Shown in pieces: positions 41,771 through 53,610 of a stretch of DNA of 64,000 nucleotides. A program made the position numbers and the translations under genes. How positions within the stretch are numbered: position 1 is the first letter of the stretch; the number at the start of each line of letters is the position of its first letter. The notes below the pieces were generated by a model that ran no database searches, had not been told where the DNA came from, and saw only the letters and a program-made list of their open reading frames with translations. The stretch comes from Malaya genurostris (taxonomy: Eukaryota > Arthropoda > Insecta > Diptera > Culicidae), in the NCBI RefSeq assembly GCF_030247185.1, contig NC_080572.1:234175336-234239335 (forward strand), in the 5' to 3' direction.

Positions 41771-42339
41771 CAGAGATGCCAGATATTTTCATAAAAAATC
41801 TGTATTATACTGAATGAAAAATTTGTATTTATCTGTATCAACTATCAAATCCAATTTTTTCTAATAAAAATTTGTTGTTGTAATGTTATTCCATCATTTT
41901 ATTTTTGTATAATGAGAAATTCAATAAGTTTCCAATATGCATATTTCAATCCACAAGGACGAACATTTGGCAACTTCATATATTTTGGCCCACCTAACAA
42001 ACTTTATGTTGCAATTTTTTATCAACAATCGGAATCAACAAAATAGTATTTTATTTTTATATACTTTCATTATGTTGACTTGGTAAAATGCTGTGGGATC
42101 TCATCACTCAACTTAAAATAGCAGCACCATTTCAAGATTTTCAGATCAATTTGTGATTCATCTATTGATTACGAAACTTTTATCTCGTCACTACCAAAGA
42201 AAGTTCAGACGATAATAAAAGCAATTTGTTCTATCCATTTTTTATGCAATATGTATAAATCTGCATTGAGTTTAATTAATCTGTATGCGCGTGTAAAAAT
42301 CTGTATAGTGCAGATAAATCTGTAAAAATGGCATCTCTG
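41771..42339. mobile_element. hAT-type MITE 3 (569 bp)
   Basis: CAGAGATGCC at 41771 is the exact complement of GGCATCTCTG at 42330-42339. Similarity continues inward as ATATTTTCATAAAAAATCTG and CAGATAAATCTGTAAAAATG. The flanking octamers GGGCTGCC and GTGCTGTC agree at 6 of 8 positions. The repeated subterminal ATCTGTAT words link it to MITE 2. Confidence 0.8.
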
Positions 42340-42639
42340 GTGCTGTCGAAATAGGCTGTCAGCATGATTGAATTGTTTACATTTTTTATGTTGATGAAGC
42401 AGCATCAACTCACATTGGATGCTTGCTCACACACACACATACACGCCCAAACCATCATGCAATAATAAGCATTACCATCAGTTATAGCCGAAAAGTATTA
42501 GACTGCCACTGCAGCGTTTGGTTGCGATCGTCGATATAGCAATTCCCATTCGAGACAACAAGACGGGCTGTTTTACTGTGTTTGTTATGTAGCGCCAGCT
42601 AGTTCCACCGCACGCATTCGATTTCGATTCCTCTGCAGG

Positions 42640-43330
42640 TGCTGGCTGAGCACAATCAGTGTAGTGTACGGGTGCAGTTATTTACCTCCATAGTGTTGCT
42701 GCCTCCTAGATAAGGCAAAAACTGTTTCTCCCGTTTTCGCTCGACCGATAATTTCGTTCAGAGTGCACCCGATGCTGGTACCTAATAGCTGCCATCGGGG
42801 GTGGTCGATATTTGCTTCATAGAGCTACGGGATATTAATTTGCGAGACGAATTCCCAACGCGTAATCTGCTTCATCATCAGCAGAAAGAAGGGGGTTTGA
42901 TTTCGCAGCCAAATCTGTTGTGGTTTGCGTGAAAGATCGTCACCGTCATCTGTGTCGCTGGCTAGGCGAAAATCAAGAGTTCTATGTCATTCAGTGGATA
43001 TAAAGAAAGATTGGTTTTGCCAGTGCAAAGAAAAGGGCAAGTTACGCTCTGTTTCAAATTGTGCGAATGTGATATAATAGTGAGCGGAAAGTTTTCCGTC
43101 GCCTAATTAGTAATTCGTCCGGAACCTAGCGGCGATATGAGAAGTAGGTGCAAGTGAGACAAATTCGTGGATTAAGAAAAAGTCAGTGAAAAAATCGTCG
43201 GAGTACGGATCAGCGCCGGAGGCGGTAACAAATAAGGAAGAAAAGCGAAACCATTTCGAACGAGACACGAAATCTTGAAACCACTCACCGGTGGGAAGAA
43301 GCGGCAACGACGACGGAGTGAGCAGTCAGG
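42640..43330 (+). other. candidate non-coding first exon and promoter
   Basis: This GC-richer segment contrasts with its AT-rich neighbours, contains an initiator-like ATCAGTGTAG (near 42655), no long open frame, and ends in CAGTCAG followed by a good splice donor GTAAAG at 43330. It could be the 5' untranslated exon of a plus-strand gene whose coding exons lie beyond the window. No ATG-led reading here resembles a known protein. Confidence 0.35.
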
Positions 43331-44205
43331 TAAAGTGGGTTATTTAATCAATATTGGTGTCCGTCTAACTGACGGCCCAAACACTCCGCCGCAGCTCACG
43401 ATTCGTTCTTGGTTCAATGATCCTGGTGGGGGAGGGAATCGCTTTTTTACTTCCTTTCACGGCGCTTACTTACCCAGCTCGGCCACCGGAACAAATGCAG
43501 TTTCAATATACTGCAAGGTCTTTTTATGTTTACGCTATAAACTGGTCTCTTTTCTAATGGGTCGTGTTCCTATTTTGCCGTTTTGTTTGAGTTTACGCTA
43601 TTCAGTGGAATGAACTGTGCCCAGTTTGTGTGGCGACGAACAGCTGGCACTTTTCCCGGTTTTCTTTCGCAGTCAGTGGAGTCAAGCAATGGGATTTCCT
43701 TTGGGCTATTTTCAGCTTGAAAGCAGCTCGATGAAAGGAAAGGAAAGATATCCATGTGCTTGGGGCTTTACACGAAAAAAAAATAGGTGAATTATTAAGA
43801 TTTATTCTCAATATTAAAACACTTCGTGGTTGATTACTACTAGGTCGCCAAATCATTGGTAAAGAGTAAGAGTGAGACATGCTGCCAGTTGATAACTGTT
43901 AGATTGTCTTCGGTTAAAATTTTGAACAGTTTTATGATAAGACCACGAATGATGAATAGCTTTTGCTGTGCTGAAAAATATTAGTAAACATAATAAGGCA
44001 GCAAAAGATGTTTTAGTCTCTTGTCAAATCAGTGTCTGACGGCAAAGCAGAAGAAAAGATAGACTTGTGATGCGGTGTGTTTTTTTGTTTTCTGTTGTGT
44101 GTTTCCATAGAGATAGAGGACTATAATTGAATGCTGTGGCGGCCAAGTAAAGCGAAGCATGCTTGGTTCTTCTAGTCATTTGGGCTGTTGCTTCATGTGT
44201 TTTCA
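43331..44205. other. no gene recognised
   Basis: If the donor at 43330 is real, this is the start of a long intron. No repeats or exons were recognised. Confidence 0.35.
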
Positions 44206-44209
44206 TATG

Positions 44210-44285
44210 CAGGGTAGTTTAATTGGCAAAACAATTTCCCCGCTGATGAGCTAACTACGGGTTCGAGTCCCGTCTCTGCGGTAAC
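44210..44285 (+). other. tRNA-like sequence (pseudo-tRNA or SINE head)
   Basis: TGCAGGG and CTCTGCG can pair as an acceptor stem. GTTT-AAAC forms a D arm. ACGGG-TTCGAGT-CCCGT is a perfect T arm containing the B box. The anticodon stem does not pair and no anticodon can be assigned. The DNA downstream (GGTAACATTTTCGCGG) is not a tRNA 3' end, so I take it as tRNA-derived rather than functional. Confidence 0.5.
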
Positions 44286-44437
44286 ATTTTCGCGGTTTAA
44301 CATTGCGTAGTTGCATTCGCATACCACTTTTTCAATCTGTTTTCCCCGTTAGATAGTGATCACATTTAAAACTAGCTCAAGACGGTTCTACGCCTCAACA
44401 AGACTACAAAAACAAATCAATATATAATCGAGTTTTT

Positions 44438-44605
44438 GACGTGAATACGTCTCACTTTACTATGGGGCACCTTTTCAAAATTTATCCTCTGAAAAAGTAA
44501 TAAATTATGAATATCTTTTGTTGTATTTAATGTATCAACATAATTTTTGCCACATACCTTCGGAAATGTGATCATCAATTTGTGTTAAAATTCTCTGTTG
44601 CATGA
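44438..44605 (+). repeat. hairpin-headed repeat, copy C (head only)
   Basis: It begins GACGT-GAAT-ACGTC (44438-44451), then CACTTTACTATGGGGCACC, as in the copies at 17640 and 58139, and fades near 44605 (GGAAATGTGATCATCAATTT). The hairpin stem differs from the other copies by one base on each arm, and the changes compensate. The CCAAT segment is absent. Confidence 0.7.
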
Positions 44606-44779
44606 GGTACCAAAACCAAGAAGAACCACCGGGCATAAAGTCGTATTTGCGGCCATAAAGTCGTAGATTTGTTTTCGTTTGAGACGTCAGGATAGACATT
44701 GCAGTACGGTGCAAAAAAGTGTGTTGTAGAAAGTAATGACTTTGTGGATTATGTTGATCCGCAAGGTGGCATCAACAGT

Positions 44780-45700
44780 GCAACATAACTTCGAAAAAGT
44801 AACCCATGTAACACTTCGCAATTCTTAAAGAAGTAATGCATATAACACCTATCACTTACAAAAAAGTAACTTATGTAACGCTTCGTAACATCTTCGTTAC
44901 AAAAAAGCAATGCATGTAACGGTTTGTAACGCTTATAACTCACAAAAAGTAAGCGTTACACTTTTAATTTACAAACGCATGTAACGCCCCATAATACCTT
45001 AATCTTAAAAAAGTGATTCATGTAACGCATATAACTTTCAAAAATGTAACGCTTCGTAACATCTATAATTTAAAAAAGGTAACGCATGTGATGGCTTTAA
45101 CTTACGAAAAGTAACGCATGTAACGCTTCGTAACACCTATAGTTTACAAAAAAGTAACGCACGTTACGCCTTCAACTTTCGAAACAGTAACGCATCTATA
45201 AATTACAAAAAAAAAACGGATGCAACGCTTATAATTTTCAAAAATGTAAACCATGTAACGCCTCAAAACCTTTACCTTCAAAATGTAACACGTTAAACTC
45301 ACCAAAAAGTAACGCATGTAACGCTTCATAACACCTATAACTTACGAAAAAGTAACGCATGGTTTATAAAGTTTGTAACTCAAAAATAGTAACGCGTGTA
45401 CCGCTTCGTGATACCTAGAACAGACAAAAAAGTAACGCATACAACGGTTCATAACGTTTGTAACTCACAAACAGTAACACATGTAACGGTTCGTAACACC
45501 TGTAACTAACAAAAAGTAACTCGAGCAACGGTTTGTCACATCCATAACTTACAAAAAAGTAACGTATGTAACGCTTATAATTTACAAAATGTAACGCATG
45601 TAACGCCTCATAACACATTTACATTCAAAATGTAACACCTATGACTCATGAAAAAGCAACGCATGTAACGCTTCGTGATACCTATAACGCTACGTAATAC
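44780..45700. repeat. minisatellite, about 42-bp units
   Basis: About 20 or more diverged units of the form AAAAAAGTAACGCATGTAAC followed by GCTTCGTAACACCTATAACTTAC, with shorter 32-bp variants. A second block of the same unit occurs at 46055-46235; unrelated DNA lies between. The minus strand gives repeated residues such as YKRYEPLHALLFVS only because of the repeat period, which is a multiple of three. Confidence 0.88.
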
Positions 45701-46054
45701 CAAAGATAAATAATAAAGACATGTACGTGCTTATAAACATTTTTAAAAAATGTGGTTCGTTCCCGGTACCTTCTGAAATGACCGCACTCACCGTTTGGTG
45801 GAGCGCGAGATTAATTGCATTGTTATCATTTCAACCATAGTGTGCCATAAAACCACAATATATACAAATGAGCTACCGAATCGAAAGGGTTCTCACTGTT
45901 TGGCATTTGCATTATGAATGTATGATGGGAACTCAGCAATGCAACCAATGTATCACCATTGGTGCCAGTTTCACGGAGGACCACAGATGTGCGCCAAAAA
46001 AAGATCGTGACTGTCATGTCTGGAAATTCGTTTGTGGTAATACCCATAATTCGT

Positions 46055-46235
46055 GACACTTGTAATATACGAAAAAGTAACGCATGTAACACCTAAAATA
46101 TACAAAAAGTAACATATGTAACGCATCGTAACACCTAAAATTTACAAAAAGTCACGCTTGTAACGCTTCGTGAGACATATAACTCACACAAAAGTAACGT
46201 ATGTAACGCTTATAATTTACCAAAAAAAAATCTTT
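46055..46235. repeat. minisatellite, second block
   Basis: Four to five units of GTAACGCATGTAACACCTAA and its variants, the same family as 44780-45700. Confidence 0.8.
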
Positions 46236-46735
46236 TTTTTTCAGTGTATATTTTTTAGAGTGCCCTATTGATTCCCTACAACTTCTTCCTGGACGCCATT
46301 TTTGTACGATGAATGGTTTCCGAATTACAACGAGAAGAACTTGATGATTTGCATGCACCCGTAAATCATTTTAGCTGTAACTTCTTCATTTTTCAAAAGG
46401 CACGGATAGGATATTATCAAAAAAAAATTAAAACCATGATTTTTTTTTATTTTTCGGATTATTTTGTAATTATTGAGAAGAAAATCAAAAAATTTTTCCA
46501 GTGTATATATATTTTTTTTAAGTGCCCAATCGATTCCCTACAACTTCTTCCTGAACGCCATTTTTGTACAATTAACGGTTTCCGAGTTACAACGATTTGA
46601 AAAAGGCAATTTTTGTGAAATGCAAAAATACATACGCCCTTTTTAAAAATCAGTCGTGAGTCGGATTTACCTCTCAACCGGTTCAAAACTAATGGTTTGT
46701 CATACTGAAGCCATGTGCAAAGTTTTATCCAAATC
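46228..46735 (+). repeat. direct repeat pair
   Basis: The segment TTCAGTGTATA-TTTT-AGTGCCC followed by TGATTCCCTACAACTTCTTC, CGCCATTTTTGTACGATGAA and GGTTTCCGAATTACAACGA (46240-46335) recurs at 46497-46600 with about ten changes. The longer second copy continues to 46735. This probably represents two copies of one interspersed element. Confidence 0.7.
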
Positions 46736-48980
46736 GGAGAAGGTCGATTCTGATTTTGTCACTTTTTCGTCTACTCATTCCTGGAATTGCTCAAAAGCAA
46801 AAGCTAGGTTATTAATACTAAAAGCTACACAAAATAAACAGAAAATGAACTCCATACTTACTCCATATTACTGTTACTGTTAGACACCGGCACCTTCTGT
46901 TGGTAATCCACAACCGAAAAGGCCAATGACCACTTGATGGAGATACCCTTAGGCAGGTGCGGGAATGCCGCACTACAAAGTGCTGTACAATAATTTCGGG
47001 TTTGGTTAGCAACGATACGCGAATGACGCGTATCAAAAGCAGTGAATAGCTGATTTATTATCAAAAAGCGGTACTTTCTGTTACTGTGCGTGTATGTATG
47101 CGCGTTCTATTATTTGCACCTGTTTTTGTTTGTTTGCTTGTTTGTTTTGTTTATCTTACTTGGATGTGAATGGGTTTCGAATCGGTTTAAACCCCAATCA
47201 TTCGAGCCACCTACCCTGCGGAACTCCGGTAATGGTCAGTCCGAAACAACGGGTGCCCCGACAGAATTTGTATTAGAAAATTATGCTTGTAGCTAGCTAA
47301 CTTGTCGTAGTGGCCTACCTCCCGGCCCGGCTGCCATTGCATCGTTTTGAACCTGCTGATGCTAAATGGGACGGAATGAATAAATAAATAATGATTACCG
47401 CATCAAGCCGGGCTTTGGTTCACGAGAACATGACAGGAGAGAGAGAGAGAGAGAGAATAGCCAGACCCGGATTGTCCCCCGGAGCATGGCACGGAGCTTC
47501 GTATTTGGGTTATTGAAGCGATTTGAATATTTTAGTCTATTTTTTTTGCATAATGCATAATTAGGATTAGTCCGTTTGTTGTCAAAGTAATGCAGTTCAT
47601 TGCTCCCAGAGCTCATTTATTAGGAGATTTTTATATATTCAAAACATGTCCAATATTTAGTTTCTCGTTGAACTATTTGGTCTAAATTGTAAAGTGATAA
47701 CAATTCATTAATAATGCGTATTGCGGCATTCACAAAAGTTTGATAATTGCTTACTCTGAGTCACATTACTCAAACAACTATGTTTATTCATCAATTTCGA
47801 AGTTACTGTCGGTAACGAACTGAATAAACTGTGTGCTTTTTTGTGACAATTTCTGTACCAGATATCGTACGAACGAATTTGGTGTTCTGTAGATTGTTTT
47901 TATTTGCTCGAAGCACACTTGTTGATAGTGATCGATGTTTGTTTTCGCTTTTTCACACACACTCTGGTGTGATAAAATGAATTCTTATCGGAAATTTAAG
48001 CACTCTAGCTTCTTGCTTGTGTCCACCCGTCAATGGCTCAATAGTCGTTTACGCAGGTGCTTGAGTTCGTATATTTTATTGAACCATCGTCTTCCGGAAG
48101 GTAATAAGCATTTTGAGCGATTGAGGTGCATTTGTTATGTTATGAATTTTTGTAATTTTTGCGCTAATAATTTTCACAGGAACCTTTTACTTTCACACTA
48201 ATGTCGTTTTCGCTTGATGTCAAACCTAAACTCAGCTTCCATCCTAACTGCTATTAAACCGTTTGTTTGAAGCCCGTTCCGCACCTAGTTTCAACATCAT
48301 TGAACTGAAAATCGAGTCAGTTTCGGACCTGATTCTTACACCGGGTTTGCCTTGGGTTACCTCCGTTTCTAAGTGCGAATTCAACACAGTTTCGTGATAA
48401 GTGTTTGTTTGATGAAACTACCCTGGGTCAGTTTCAGTTTCCTAAAGCAAAAACGACATAATATTAGTACAAATCAGCTGTTTTTCAAAGAAGGGCGAAT
48501 CTTACAAAAGTAAACAAATCTCTCTCCTACGAATAAAGGCTTCAAAATCCTACAGTTTTTTGTTTGTTTGCTTGTTTGTTTATAGTCCAGTAGTGTAAGA
48601 TAAGACATCTTTTGATTATTACTACCTTCGATTTCACCGTTCGCATATTCATTCTTATATCTAGTTATATCTACTTATAATTTCTTATTTTAACAATTAA
48701 AATACTACTAGGTACTAGTTACGATCGAAAAAATCGATGCAGCCAACTTTAAAAATTGTTTCCGAGGGAGAGCGTCTTACTGCAGGTGGCAACAAGTTCC
48801 AATTTATCACACCTCGAACGAACAGTGAACTAGCGTAACACACCGTATTATGAGCAGGAACCACTAAGTTTTCCAAACGACGTCCTCGAGACTGAATAAT
48901 TTTTCCATAGAGTACAGCGGGGAACTGAGTTTTCTGAAGCCCTCTAAGGAAAACACAGGAACGATATGCATAAAAATTTT
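46736..48980. other. spacer, no confident gene
   Basis: It contains a GA microsatellite (47436-47457) and GTTT-rich runs (47126-47152, 48557-48582). The region 46880-47300 is a little GC-richer but shows no recognisable protein. Open frames at 47935-48201 and nearby carry no family motif. Confidence 0.4.
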
Positions 48981-48984
48981 ATTT

Positions 48985-50060
48985 TCCTAAAAATTCGGAT
49001 TCTACAACAATCTCAATTTTAGTAATACAAAGAACTATAAAGGGCGAAACTGTCATTCCATTTTGTCGTGTTTTTGCCTTTCTCATATAGAAAGGTTATG
49101 CAATCACTGTGAAAACCGACTTTTGAACCCAGGCCCGGAGGTACGCAAAATGTCTGTGTGTGTATGTGTGTATGTAACGTTTTTTTGCACTAACTTTTCT
49201 CAGAGGTGGCTGAACCGATTTTCACAAACTTAGATTCAAATGAAGGGTCTCGTGGTCCCATATAAAATTCCTGAATATTATTTGGATCCGACTTCCGGTT
49301 CCGGAATAATGGGGTAAAATGTGCAAAAAATTGTGAAAATAAGTGCACCAACTTTTCTTGAAAATGGCTGAACCGATTTTCACAAACATAGATTCAAATG
49401 AAAGCTCTTTAGGTCCCATACTAAATTCCTGAATTTAATTTAGATCTGATTTTCGGTTCCGGAATTATGGGGTAAAATGTGCAAAAAAATGTGAAAATAA
49501 GTGCACTAACTTTTATCAGAGATGGCTGACCCGATTGTCACAAACTTGGGTTGAAAAAAATGTACAAAAATTGAAAATATGTTTTCTAGCTTTTCTCATA
49601 GATGGCGCGACCGATTTTCATAAACTTAGGTTCAAATGAAAGGTCCTGTGGTCCCATACGTAATTCCTGAATTTCCTCTGGATCCGACTTCCGGATCCGG
49701 AAATATAAGGTAAAGTGTGTTAAAAATTGCTTACCATCACTGAAAAGGACGAAAAACCGTAAAAAGTTTTCTAAATCGACCTCAAATCTTCTCCAATTAA
49801 TAGTTTTCATCAGTAGACGCTCAAACAAATATTTTTTTAATTTTATTCTCTCTTGTGACTGGATTATTCTACCACACATTTGTTAACGTAAGTTTCGCCC
49901 TCCGTGTTCCACGCCAACAAACAAGGCGATACCTCAAATGCTAGAAAGAAAGAGCAAAACTATTTATTTTCATTATTTTGGATAGCTTCAGAACTTTTTA
50001 TTGGAAATAGTAAATGGAACGTCAGAATTACCCATAAATTTGTCTTATTTTTCTTGTTGC
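48985..50060 (+). repeat. dispersed repeat, copy 2, interrupted by a GCCTTTCTCATATAG repeat
   Basis: Host repeat segments 49010-49070 and 49885-50050 match 38530-38925. Between them lies an insertion of about 800 bp (49076-49880) that starts GCCTTTCTCATATAGAAAGG and contains three tandem units, each with ACTTTTCTCAGAG-TGGCTGAACCGATTTTCAC, then CAAATGAA-GTCCCATA and GGATCCGACTTCCGGTTCC. Confidence 0.75.
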
Positions 50061-51685
50061 ATCTGTACTGAAATAATAGGTCTGGTAGTTTCTTCCACAC
50101 AGTAGTTGGTTAAACCTTTAATTTCTATTACGAAAATTGATTATATAACATCGCTTCGCATCAATATCTAAAAATAGTTCAGTATTAAAGAAGCTGAAGG
50201 TTCACTTTTCATGCAAAAGTTTTACCCATTCCGAAAAATTATTTAGGGAAATATTGCATTGCTTGTTATTATTTCCGCAATGGATATTCGATTCCTATAT
50301 TGCTCTATGCGATAATTTGCTAACATCATCGTTTTCTTGATTCATAAATTGAAACATAAAAGGCGCTGAGTTGTTTTGAGTTTTGCGTCTGAAAGCTATT
50401 TGCAGTTGTGGTTCCTAATGAACTGTCATAAAGCCTAATGCCGTTCACATCAGGGGTGTCAGGTTAAATTTTTAAGCAGGTTTATGATAGCGAGCAAAAA
50501 TGGAATTATAAAAGTACGGGTGTGTAATGTCAAAGACATAACTGGATGTCGTGAATACGAATAAAACTGACACTCTTTCTTCATACTTCCGAATATCAAT
50601 TAGTTGATCGATTGTGTGAATTGTGCAAGCTTTCCCCTTTTTCATTACTAGAAACAATACACCTGAACTAAAGTTCAAATTAGTTACATTAAACATTCTG
50701 ACATACAATTAAATATTACAAGCTAATCAGTATAGTTATTTATGATAAAATAATGGTGGTTCTGTAAAAAAACCTTTTATGAAGGCGTTCGTGATGGAGA
50801 GTGACGAGTTGAGTTCGAATCTATTCTGAGTCAATGCTATGCATTTTATATAGCAAATCAGCAGAAAGTTCTACTACAAAATACAACTGGTTGAATAGTG
50901 GGCCGTATACAGTATAGTGAAGGAAAATTTCGCATAATCCTTTGGGTTTACATACAAAACTTTGATGTCGATTATTTCATTTTGGATTAGAATGTTTCAG
51001 TAAAAGAAATTTTCAAAAGGCTACACGGGAATAATTTCTGGCATTCAGTAAGGCCAAATTATGTAATTCTCCAAAATATTAAACACTGTTGCGAATTTTG
51101 CACTGCGGAAATTGCACAAAGCTTATCAAATTATCCTAGACTTCCACTACACTGATGGTTTTAATTACCGGTTTGCAAAGAAGCAATCTTTATAGTTCTT
51201 TAGATACCATTTGGAGCCATTAGAAGGGTTTTACATAATGTTCATCATTCTTGTCCATTTTTCGCTGTATTTTTCTCCAGTGCAAACGACCAGCAGCAGG
51301 ATGATGCAATCGATCTTCTTTGAAGGGAAACTGACTCTGCGGCCTGTGCGTTTGAGCTTATGTACCACGCAAAACGTCTGCGCTTTCATTGCCGACTGCT
51401 CCTCCTGGCGACCGAAGTCCAAATGAGAGCACGACTTGAGCGTTTGACGCTTTATACTTGGTTTGTTCTTACTAATGTCGGTGGGAGAACTTCACCTTGA
51501 CATCTAGTTCCGTCTGAAGCGCTAGAAGAAATGAACGATTTTCAATCAAAGTTTACCGTTTATACTCGTTCAGGAAATAATCGGAACTGACGCATTACTA
51601 TCTCAAAGCCGCCGGGTGCGAAAAAGGCCAGCACGCGTATTGAATTTTCCTCATTATTTCAAAAATTTTTAAAAACCGTGTTTCT
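50061..51685. other. spacer with a few repeats, no gene accepted
   Basis: The segment 50505-50610 (GTCGTGAATACGA at 50548) matches 58720-58790 in inverse orientation. A GC-richer island at 51280-51480 follows a pyrimidine-rich acceptor-like sequence (TTTTTCTCCAG at 51280), but its open frames on both strands resemble nothing I know. Confidence 0.4.
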
Positions 51686-51689
51686 CAGT

Positions 51690-51878
51690 TATTTATGGTT
51701 ATCTGACGCTGTTGAACATTCAATCACAAATTCCTGATTATATTTCCGATAGCTTGTAGAACAAATTATGTTGTTGGGTTAAGTACATCAAGAGATATTG
51801 GCGATTATGTTCTGCCCATTCTTGTACAGGGTAAATTTTGAAAAGGCGTCCCATAGTAAAGTAAGTTGTATTCTCGAC
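51690..51878 (-). repeat. hairpin-headed repeat, copy D (inverted, partial)
   Basis: Read on the minus strand from 51878: GTCGAGAATACAACTTACTT, TACTATGGGACGCCTTTTCA, AAATTTACCCTG, then TATCTCTTGATGTACTTAAC, parallel to copies A and B. The hairpin of this copy is decayed and the CCAAT end is absent. Confidence 0.7.
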
Positions 51879-51899
51879 AAAACTCTAGACTCGTAATTC

Positions 51900-52081
51900 T
51901 TCTTCCAAAACCGAACCCGACCCGTACCCGATAAAAAAATAAAACTTTACCTTTACCCGACCGAACCCGAAAAACGTCCCGAGAATTAAAAAATCCGCAT
52001 CCGTACCCGACTCGAGCCCGACAATTTTTTTCTGTACCAGCACCCGATCAATACAATACCAATACACCCCCCCCCCCCCCC
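51900..52081. repeat. ACCCGA-rich simple repeat ending in a poly-C run
   Basis: Many interspersed copies of ACCCGA, AACCCGA and CCCGTACCCG (51905-52050) are followed by a run of 15 C at 52067-52081. Low-complexity and non-coding. Confidence 0.75.
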
Positions 52082-53445
52082 TCCATCAGTTGGAACAAAA
52101 TCTTACATTTTAACAGACTTTTCCCTATCTTATATATCTGTTGGAAAAAATACCAATAATGAAAATAGTTTAAAATTTCACCATTTTTGGGAGGACACGA
52201 ATTTAAAATGTAAATATTCAGAATTATTTAAAAGGTTCTTGATATTTGTATCAGAGGTGGAAGCCCATTTTGAGCAGGAAAATGTAAATCAAGATTTCCG
52301 ATTGTGAATCAGACAACCGAACACCGTGAATTAAAAAATTGGGTAACAAAACTAAAATGGCGATTAGTTTTTAAATGGTGGGAACTGTAGATTACACTCT
52401 TTTTATTGCGAGACAAATTTGTTCTCATTCTCAGAAGACACCCATGCACAGGCGAAGAGCATTAGCTGCTCTCAAAAACTCGTTCGCGCCTTTAAGTACC
52501 GCGGCAGAAATGGATGTACAACGCTTCGTTCGTTCTCAGCGCATTTAGCCAAGAACGGAGTTTGAGTGCTCCATTCGCATGAGAACAGGTGTAGCAGCTT
52601 GTGCTAATTAACTCTCTGGCAAGTTCCCGTTCACAATTTAATATTCATACAATTTTGTAATAATATTAAACCCTACATTTTTTGGCAATTGTGTTTTCTG
52701 AGACTTGTTCAATTACTTTCCTTGGCGTACGGCACAATTGTTAATAATTAGGATTTTGAGCTACTATTATCACTGATTCCTGTATGATCAAAGTACTGGG
52801 CGATTTGATCAGCATTTACATCTAAAATCGTTGATCCCAATGAGGGGTGTGAAAATTAGTGACAACAGTAGTCCTACAGTAATTTTTAACTAAGGATAAC
52901 GCGTGTCAATCAGACTTTTAAAATCGTAGAAAATTGCAAATTTTGCATCTTTTGGAAGTTCAGTGATGGGTGATATTAAAGAAGTTTGTACATCAATGAT
53001 TTTTGTCAATTTATATGCATGAGGGTGCTCAATTAGGGGAAAATTGTTAATTTGTAACTTTCAGGAATGCTCGTTTAACAGTCTCTATCACCAAAGTTGG
53101 GAAAAATGCCGGTTTCGTTACGGCACGGTTTACGGAGTTTCAACACATGTTCTCTTTTAATACAAACCGTATTCTATTTCGCAACCTGTTGTTTAATAGC
53201 AATAAAATGAATACTAGATGAATGGAAATGAATGCTAGATGAAGGTTTTATGAAAATAATCAGATTGAATCGTAATCCAATTGATAATGTTAATTTTACA
53301 GCTTTCGCTACGCAATACCAATACACAATGCAATACTAGTAAAAAAATAAACCTCCCCAAATTGTGATTATAGCGACAAAAGACTTTGTTTTATTTCTAG
53401 CTGGTTGATGCTGATGATGATGTTCATGCACTATCTAGATTAAAC
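52082..53445. other. AT-rich DNA, nothing recognised
   Basis: No exon, transposon protein or clear repeat was found. A GC-richer stretch at 52430-52600 has no open frame of note. Confidence 0.45.
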
Positions 53446-53449
53446 CCAA

Positions 53450-53610
53450 TGAAACGCTATTCGACATGAATTTGATTTAAAGAGGTAACTGAAGCGCAGC
53501 ATTTGACGCAGTGTTTCAAGGGCACGTTTGAATTGGCGTAGTCAAATCCTGCACTCCTGTTACTTCTGTGTATGATATTCAAGCTAAATAGGGTAATATT
53601 AATCAACTCC
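53450..53610. mobile_element. small TIR element (MITE), copy 2
   Basis: It is the inverted counterpart of 4640-4840: GAGGTAACTGAAGCGCAG at 53483 and TGCACTCCTGTTACTTCTGT at 53549. The interior GGGCACGTTTGAATTGGCGT corresponds to ACGCCATTTCAAACGCACCA of copy 1. Outer matches (AACCCAATGAAACGCTATT at 53445; GATATTCAAGCTAAATAGG) extend the ends. Confidence 0.68.

Noticed and set aside
44211..44281. Possible functional tRNA gene
   Set aside because: Acceptor, D and T arms can be drawn, but the anticodon stem does not pair and no anticodon can be assigned.
45144..45618. Minus-strand open frames repeating YKRYEPLHALLF
   Set aside because: They come from the minisatellite period and have frequent stops between units; no sign of selection on codons can be seen.
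51211..51426. Possible exon in a GC-richer island after an acceptor-like sequence
   Set aside because: Neither strand gives a recognisable protein and no matching donor with consistent phase was found.
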